A DNA stretch of 8,759 nucleotides from Eubacterium sp. UBA3279. Lineage in GTDB: Bacteria; Bacillota; Clostridia; Lachnospirales; Lachnospiraceae. Each line of letters starts with the position of its first letter. The stretch's first letter is position 1. The notes under the pieces were generated by a model. That model was not told where the DNA came from. It saw only the letters and a list, made by a program, of their open reading frames with translations, and ran no database searches. Both the position numbers and the translations under genes were made by a program. Positions 5,954-8,759 of the stretch are shown one piece after another. Location of the stretch: the NCBI GenBank assembly GCA_002361775.1, contig DETV01000097.1, forward strand, positions 1 through 8,759, given 5' to 3'.

Positions 5954-6964
5954 TCAATAATCAAAATTATCGCTGTAGTGTAATTCGTAATCATCTGTGA
6001 TAAAAACAGCCTGAACGTCAGATAAAGTATTGATCAGTTCCATTCCCTTTTCCAGTCCCAGGGCAAAACAGGCAGTGCTTAATCCATCGCCGTCTACTCC
6101 ATGATCTGCAATGATAGTAACAGAAATCAAAGAGGTTTCACAGGGATAGCCTGTTTTGGGATTCAGGATATGGTGGTATATTTTTCCTTCTTTTTCAAAG
6201 TAACGTTCGTAGATACCGGAAGAGATAACAGCCTTGTCAGTGATATTCACAACGGCTGCCGTTTCATTTCGATCAGCAAAAGGTTTCTGGATTCCGATGC
6301 GAAAAGGTGTTTTGTCCGGCTTGCTTCCGATGCAAAGTACATTTCCTCCCAGATTGATGGTGGCGCTTTTTACTCCTTTGGAAACAAGGAACTCCTTGAT
6401 TTTGTCAGAGATAAATCCTTTGGCGATGGCTCCCAGATCCAGCCCCATTCCTTCCTGTTGAAAGGAAAGAGAACCATTTTTTACTTTTACATTTTTATAG
6501 TTTACCAGTGAAAGTGCATCCTGAATCTGGTTTTCAGGGGGAACAACCTTCTCTCCCGAGGTGAAATCCCAGAGAGAAGAGACCGGTTCCACAGAAATAT
6601 CAAAAGCGCCCTGGGAGAGTTCACTGTAGGAGAGACCGGATTGAATCAATGCTTCCAGATCGGAAGAAATGGAAAATCCATCTTCTGATCGGGGAAGAAG
6701 TCCCTGGTTTAACTGATATAATTCACTGGATTCCTTTGTTCTGCTGAAGATTTCTTCATAATGATCGCAAAGAGCCAGAGAATCATCCAGAAGTGAAGTA
6801 TCCTGAGAATCATAAATGGTAATGGTGACAACGGTATTGAGCTTGAAAGCAGTGGCGCTGATGGGTTCCTGCGATTTCATTTTTTGCTGATATAAAAACA
6901 GGAAAACCAGAAGGAAAGCCAGGATAAGAAAGCTGACAGCAATAATGCGCTTTTTATTATTCAT
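5954..6964 (-). CDS. apbE: ApbE, FAD:protein FMN transferase
   Basis: A 336-residue membrane-anchored enzyme. It uses FAD to attach FMN by a phosphoester bond to Thr/Ser in DxxSGAT-type motifs, with Mg. An N-terminal hydrophobic helix (7-24) follows MNNKKR; there is no lipobox cysteine, so it is an uncleaved anchor, not a lipoprotein. Motifs in order: DLGAIAKGF (176-184), INLGGN (203-208), SGIYERYF (249-256), HHILNPKTGYP (264-274) and the metal/flavin region DGLSTACFALG (293-303, with D293 and T297 in place of the usual D-x-x-x-T). Length is typical. The start is supported by AAGGAG five bases upstream (minus strand). It is convergent with the rnf operon, whose RnfD and RnfG products are the obvious substrates. 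It has its own strong promoter, so its level can be set apart from the operon. Confidence 0.95.
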   Translation of the reverse strand: MNNKKRIIAVSFLILAFLLVFLFLYQQKMKSQEPISATAFKLNTVVTITIYDSQDTSLLDDSLALCDHYEEIFSRTKESSELYQLNQGLLPRSEDGFSISSDLEALIQSGLSYSELSQGAFDISVEPVSSLWDFTSGEKVVPPENQIQDALSLVNYKNVKVKNGSLSFQQEGMGLDLGAIAKGFISDKIKEFLVSKGVKSATINLGGNVLCIGSKPDKTPFRIGIQKPFADRNETAAVVNITDKAVISSGIYERYFEKEGKIYHHILNPKTGYPCETSLISVTIIADHGVDGDGLSTACFALGLEKGMELINTLSDVQAVFITDDYELHYSDNFDY

Positions 6965-7001
6965 GAAAACTCCTTTTTAGTTAGAATCATATGCAAGGTA
7001 C

Positions 7002-7026
7002 TGCTCATCATTTTAAAAGGTGAGCA
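7002..7026. promoter_or_regulatory. palindrome over the apbE -10 box, possible operator
   Basis: The 25-bp dyad has perfect 6-bp arms TGCTCA (7002-7007) and TGAGCA (7021-7026), with further symmetric C-G (7009/7019) and T-A pairs towards the centre TTTTAAAA. It covers the -10 box, part of the spacer and the likely start site, so a bound protein would block apbE transcription. No regulator gene is in the window. Confidence 0.45.
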
Positions 7027-7038
7027 TATCTCTGTCAA
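7010..7038 (-). promoter_or_regulatory. apbE promoter
   Basis: On the minus strand TTGACA (7033-7038, perfect) is 17 bases from TAAAAT (7010-7015, 5/6). Transcription would start near 7003, about 38 bases before the apbE ATG. Confidence 0.75.
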
Positions 7039-7059
7039 GCATGGTTTTCGGTAATGTTT

Positions 7060-7174
7060 TCTGGCGTGTGAGCGGACAGAACAATGTCCTACATATCCTA
7101 TATGGGTGGAGTTTTATCAGATGGTAAATGATTATTTTGACAAAAAGACGATTGCAGATCTTATGAAAAAATAA
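7060..7174 (+). pseudogene. possible 3' gene remnant, unrecognised
   Basis: One frame, open from about 7060 to TAA at 7172-7174, ends in a protein-like stretch: PIWVEFYQMVNDYFDKKTIA, then DLMKK. There is no start codon with a ribosome site at the 5' end. It reads like the tail of a lost gene between apbE and the peptidase gene. I do not recognise the family, and a chance open frame of this length is possible. Apart from promoters, nothing else coding is supported between 6965 and 7263. Confidence 0.25.
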
Positions 7175-7184
7175 GGTATGGATA

Positions 7185-7213
7185 ATGACAATCCCGGAAT
7201 CCTCTGTTACAAT
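7185..7213 (+). promoter_or_regulatory. promoter of the M28 peptidase gene
   Basis: ATGACA (7185-7190, 5/6), a 17-base spacer and TACAAT (7208-7213, 5/6) preceded by TGT, an extended -10. Predicted start near 7220, about 44 bases before the ATG. Confidence 0.7.
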
Positions 7214-7263
7214 AAAAATGCCAGAACAGGCAGAAAGAGATTGAAGTTGGGAGAGAGCAGTAT

Positions 7264-8508
7264 ATGGGTTTATATGAAATTTCCGGCCAGAGACAGATGG
7301 ATTTTATGAAAAAATTTGACTATATCCGGGAGGCAGGTACAGAGGGAGAAAAAAAGGCGGCAGAGACAATTTTACAGGAACTGAAAAGTTTTGGAGTGGA
7401 AGGTCGTCTGGAATCCTTCGAAATAGATACCTGTAGGATACAGGAAGCCTCTTTTAGTGTAACAGAACCGTATAAGAAAGAATATGTGATTGCAGGCTAT
7501 GGGCGGAGTGGCAGTACGCCATCCGGCGGAGTGGAAGCGCCCTTTTGCTATGTGGAAAACGGGGATGATATCAGCCTTTCCTATGGAAAGGGAAAAATCG
7601 TGCTGGTGAATCAGCCTGTGACCTGTGATTTATACAACAGGCTGGTGGAAGCGGGAGTATCAGGTTTTCTGACAATTACCGGAAATCCCACAGATCAGGG
7701 CATCGACAGGATACCTTTGGAACGTAGCCTAAGAAAAATGAAAGAAACTCCGATCCAGGGAGGAATCCTTCATTATACAGATGCAGTAGAAATGGTGGAG
7801 ATGGGAGCATCCAGGGCCAGGTTAAGGATAAAACAGGAGTATGGGAAAGGGATTTCCCACAATGTGATCGCCCGGATTCCGGGAAGTGATCCGGCAGGAG
7901 AAATTCTTACTCTGACAGCGCATTATGATTCTGTTCCGGCAGGAAAAGGAGCCTATGACAATATGGCGGGAGCCGCCATTATTATGGAACTGTGTCGGTA
8001 TTTTTCCAAACACCGTCCTCGCCGTACCATGGAATTTGTCTGGTTTGGAGCAGAAGAAAAGGGATTGGTAGGAAGCAGAAATTATGTGACAGTTCATGAG
8101 GAAGAATTGAAAAATCACGCATTCAATATGAACGTGGATCTTGCAGGACAATTGGTGGGAGGCACTGTTGTGGGTGTGACAGGAGATGTGTCTGTCTGTC
8201 ATATGATTGAATACATGGCCCATGAAGCAGGAATTGGAATGGTTACAAAAAACTCCATCTGGGGCAGTGATTCCAACAGCTTTGCCTGGAAAGGAGTGCC
8301 TGCCATGACATTGAACCGGGATGGATTTGGGATGCATACCAGATATGATACGATTGAGTACATTTCTCCCTGGTCATTGCAGAGAAGCGCTCAACTTTTG
8401 GGATATATTGGAGATCGGTTGGGGAATATTCCGGTGATGCCCTTTAAAAAAGAAATACCGGAAAATTTCAGGATGGAACTGGAAGAATATTTTAAGAGAA
8501 TATCATAA
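7264..8508 (+). CDS. M28 family zinc metallopeptidase (aminopeptidase type)
   Basis: A 414-residue protein with no signal peptide or membrane helix, so it is probably a cytoplasmic exopeptidase. The co-catalytic metal site is complete: H220 and D222 (HYDSVP), D232 (AYDNMAG, bridging), E264 (general base) and E265 (ligand) in GAEEKGLVGS, D292 (NVDLAG) and H358 (GMHTRYD). Between the N-terminal part (1-80) and the catalytic domain (from about 197) lies a PA-type insert: GKIVLVNQP (110-118) and AGVSGFLTITG (130-140). This domain order is common in M28 enzymes. The substrate is not predictable from sequence; release of N-terminal amino acids from peptides is the family norm. GGGAG (7249-7253) precedes the ATG. 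It is monocistronic with its own promoter and terminator, and has no evident link to the Rnf-like unit. Confidence 0.94.
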   Translation: MGLYEISGQRQMDFMKKFDYIREAGTEGEKKAAETILQELKSFGVEGRLESFEIDTCRIQEASFSVTEPYKKEYVIAGYGRSGSTPSGGVEAPFCYVENGDDISLSYGKGKIVLVNQPVTCDLYNRLVEAGVSGFLTITGNPTDQGIDRIPLERSLRKMKETPIQGGILHYTDAVEMVEMGASRARLRIKQEYGKGISHNVIARIPGSDPAGEILTLTAHYDSVPAGKGAYDNMAGAAIIMELCRYFSKHRPRRTMEFVWFGAEEKGLVGSRNYVTVHEEELKNHAFNMNVDLAGQLVGGTVVGVTGDVSVCHMIEYMAHEAGIGMVTKNSIWGSDSNSFAWKGVPAMTLNRDGFGMHTRYDTIEYISPWSLQRSAQLLGYIGDRLGNIPVMPFKKEIPENFRMELEEYFKRIS

Positions 8509-8525
8509 AAGCTGGAGTTTTTTGG

Positions 8526-8562
8526 AAAAACTGGGAAGAGGAAAATCTCTCCCCGGTTTTTT
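8526..8562 (+). terminator. terminator of the M28 peptidase gene
   Basis: 15-base arms aaaaactgggaagag (8526-8540) and ctctccccggttttt (8547-8561) pair with one G-U and one A-C mismatch around a six-base loop, and end in a T tract. It starts 17 bases after the stop codon. Confidence 0.8.
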
Positions 8563-8619
8563 AATGAGAAAATACAGTGATTTTTTCCTTCGTACAGGCA
8601 TATAGTATAACGATTTTAA

Positions 8620-8648
8620 TTGAAATTATAATTATAATGTTGTATTAT
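8620..8648 (+). promoter_or_regulatory. AT-rich promoter upstream of the ATPase gene
   Basis: TTGAAA (8620-8625, 5/6) and TATTAT (8643-8648, 5/6) with a 17-base spacer. A perfect TATAAT also lies at 8633-8638 but has a poor -35. The stretch 8605-8650 is almost pure A+T, unlike the rest of the window, which may mark the edge of an acquired segment. Confidence 0.55.
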
Positions 8649-8667
8649 AAAGGAAGGAGATTACTTC

Positions 8668-8691
8668 GTGTGTTACGAAAAAAAAGTATGA
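8668..8691 (+). CDS. possible seven-codon leader ORF
   Basis: GTG 8668 opens an ORF reading M-C-Y-E-K-K-V then TGA (8689-8691). A good ribosome site (AGGAAGGAG, 8651-8659) lies eight bases before it, while the ATPase start at 8704 has only a weak site (8691-8700). The stop lies 12 bases before that ATG, so the leader could couple translation to it. A short TTCGT/ACGAA hairpin (8665-8669 and 8675-8679) spans the start. It could equally be chance. Confidence 0.25.
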   Translation: MCYEKKV

Positions 8692-8703
8692 GAGAGACGA
8701 AAT

Positions 8704-8759
8704 ATGATTGTAATGGATATACAAATAGACAATTTTTTTGCATTTAAAAATTTTCATAT
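8704..8759 (+). CDS. AAA/RecF-like ATPase, N-terminal 18 codons only
   Basis: The ORF begins at ATG 8704 (or the in-frame ATG at 8713) and runs off the window. The visible residues MIVMDIQIDNFFAFKNFH fit the first strand and turn of RecF/SMC/OLD-type AAA ATPases (pattern: hydrophobic strand, N-F-x-x-F-K/R-x-F), in which the Walker A site follows some 20-40 residues later. In Clostridia such ATPases often occur singly or with a small partner in defence or mobile loci. The Walker A site is not in the window, so this rests on the N-terminal pattern alone. Confidence 0.55.
   Translation, partial: MIVMDIQIDNFFAFKNFH

Noticed and set aside
5954..6964. ApbE as a lipoprotein (FmnB-like)
   Set aside because: The N-terminal hydrophobic helix is not followed by a lipobox cysteine; it reads LYQQKMK, so a plain membrane anchor is more likely.
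7822..8337. 171-codon minus-strand ORF opposite the M28 peptidase gene
   Set aside because: Antisense shadow of the metal-binding region; no ribosome site, rich in His/Cys/Ser by reflection of the sense codons.
1..8759. CRISPR array, tRNA, rRNA or intact insertion sequence
   Set aside because: No regularly spaced direct repeats, no cloverleaf-like sequence, and no transposase ORF or matching element ends were seen on either strand.

Overview
The window looks like chromosomal DNA of a low-to-mid G+C Gram-positive anaerobe, most likely a Lachnospiraceae-type Clostridia. The evidence is strong GGAGG-type ribosome sites, U-tailed hairpin terminators, sigma-A-like promoters with extended -10 boxes, and a gene set (Rnf-type flavoenzyme operon, ApbE, YbjQ family, M28 peptidase, debris of mobile elements) typical of gut Clostridia. 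This is inferred from style and gene content only.

Layout. Positions 1-1012 are a scrapyard: a small chimeric ORF with mobile-element character (47-433), a 5'-truncated S51/type 1 glutamine amidotransferase-like fragment joined to it at about 400 (403-639), and a frameshifted minus-strand remnant (723-1012). A complete YbjQ-family gene follows (1099-1419), then a noncoding stretch (1420-1802) with a folded RNA candidate, two hairpin terminators and the likely promoter and structured leader of the next operon.

The core is a four-gene plus-strand operon (1803-5863): rnfC, rnfD, rnfG and a polytopic membrane protein related to RnfA/RnfE. It ends at a bidirectional terminator shared with a convergent apbE (5954-6964). 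ApbE is the flavin transferase that attaches FMN to RnfD and RnfG, so the five genes form one functional unit. The unit is not a standard Rnf complex. RnfB (the ferredoxin-side Fe-S subunit) and one of the RnfA/RnfE pair are absent here. The single RnfA/E-like subunit lacks the cysteines expected to hold the intramembrane Fe-S cluster. RnfG carries an extra internal FMN_bind-like domain. I infer a reduced or re-purposed NADH-linked, membrane flavin electron-transfer module; this is the best candidate for an undescribed system in the window.

The right part holds the apbE promoter with a palindrome over its -10 box, a possible gene-end remnant, a well-formed promoter and a cytoplasmic M28 metallopeptidase with a PA-type insert (7264-8508) plus terminator. 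The last bases carry a strong AT-rich promoter, a possible seven-codon leader ORF, and the first 18 codons of an AAA/RecF-like ATPase running off the window.
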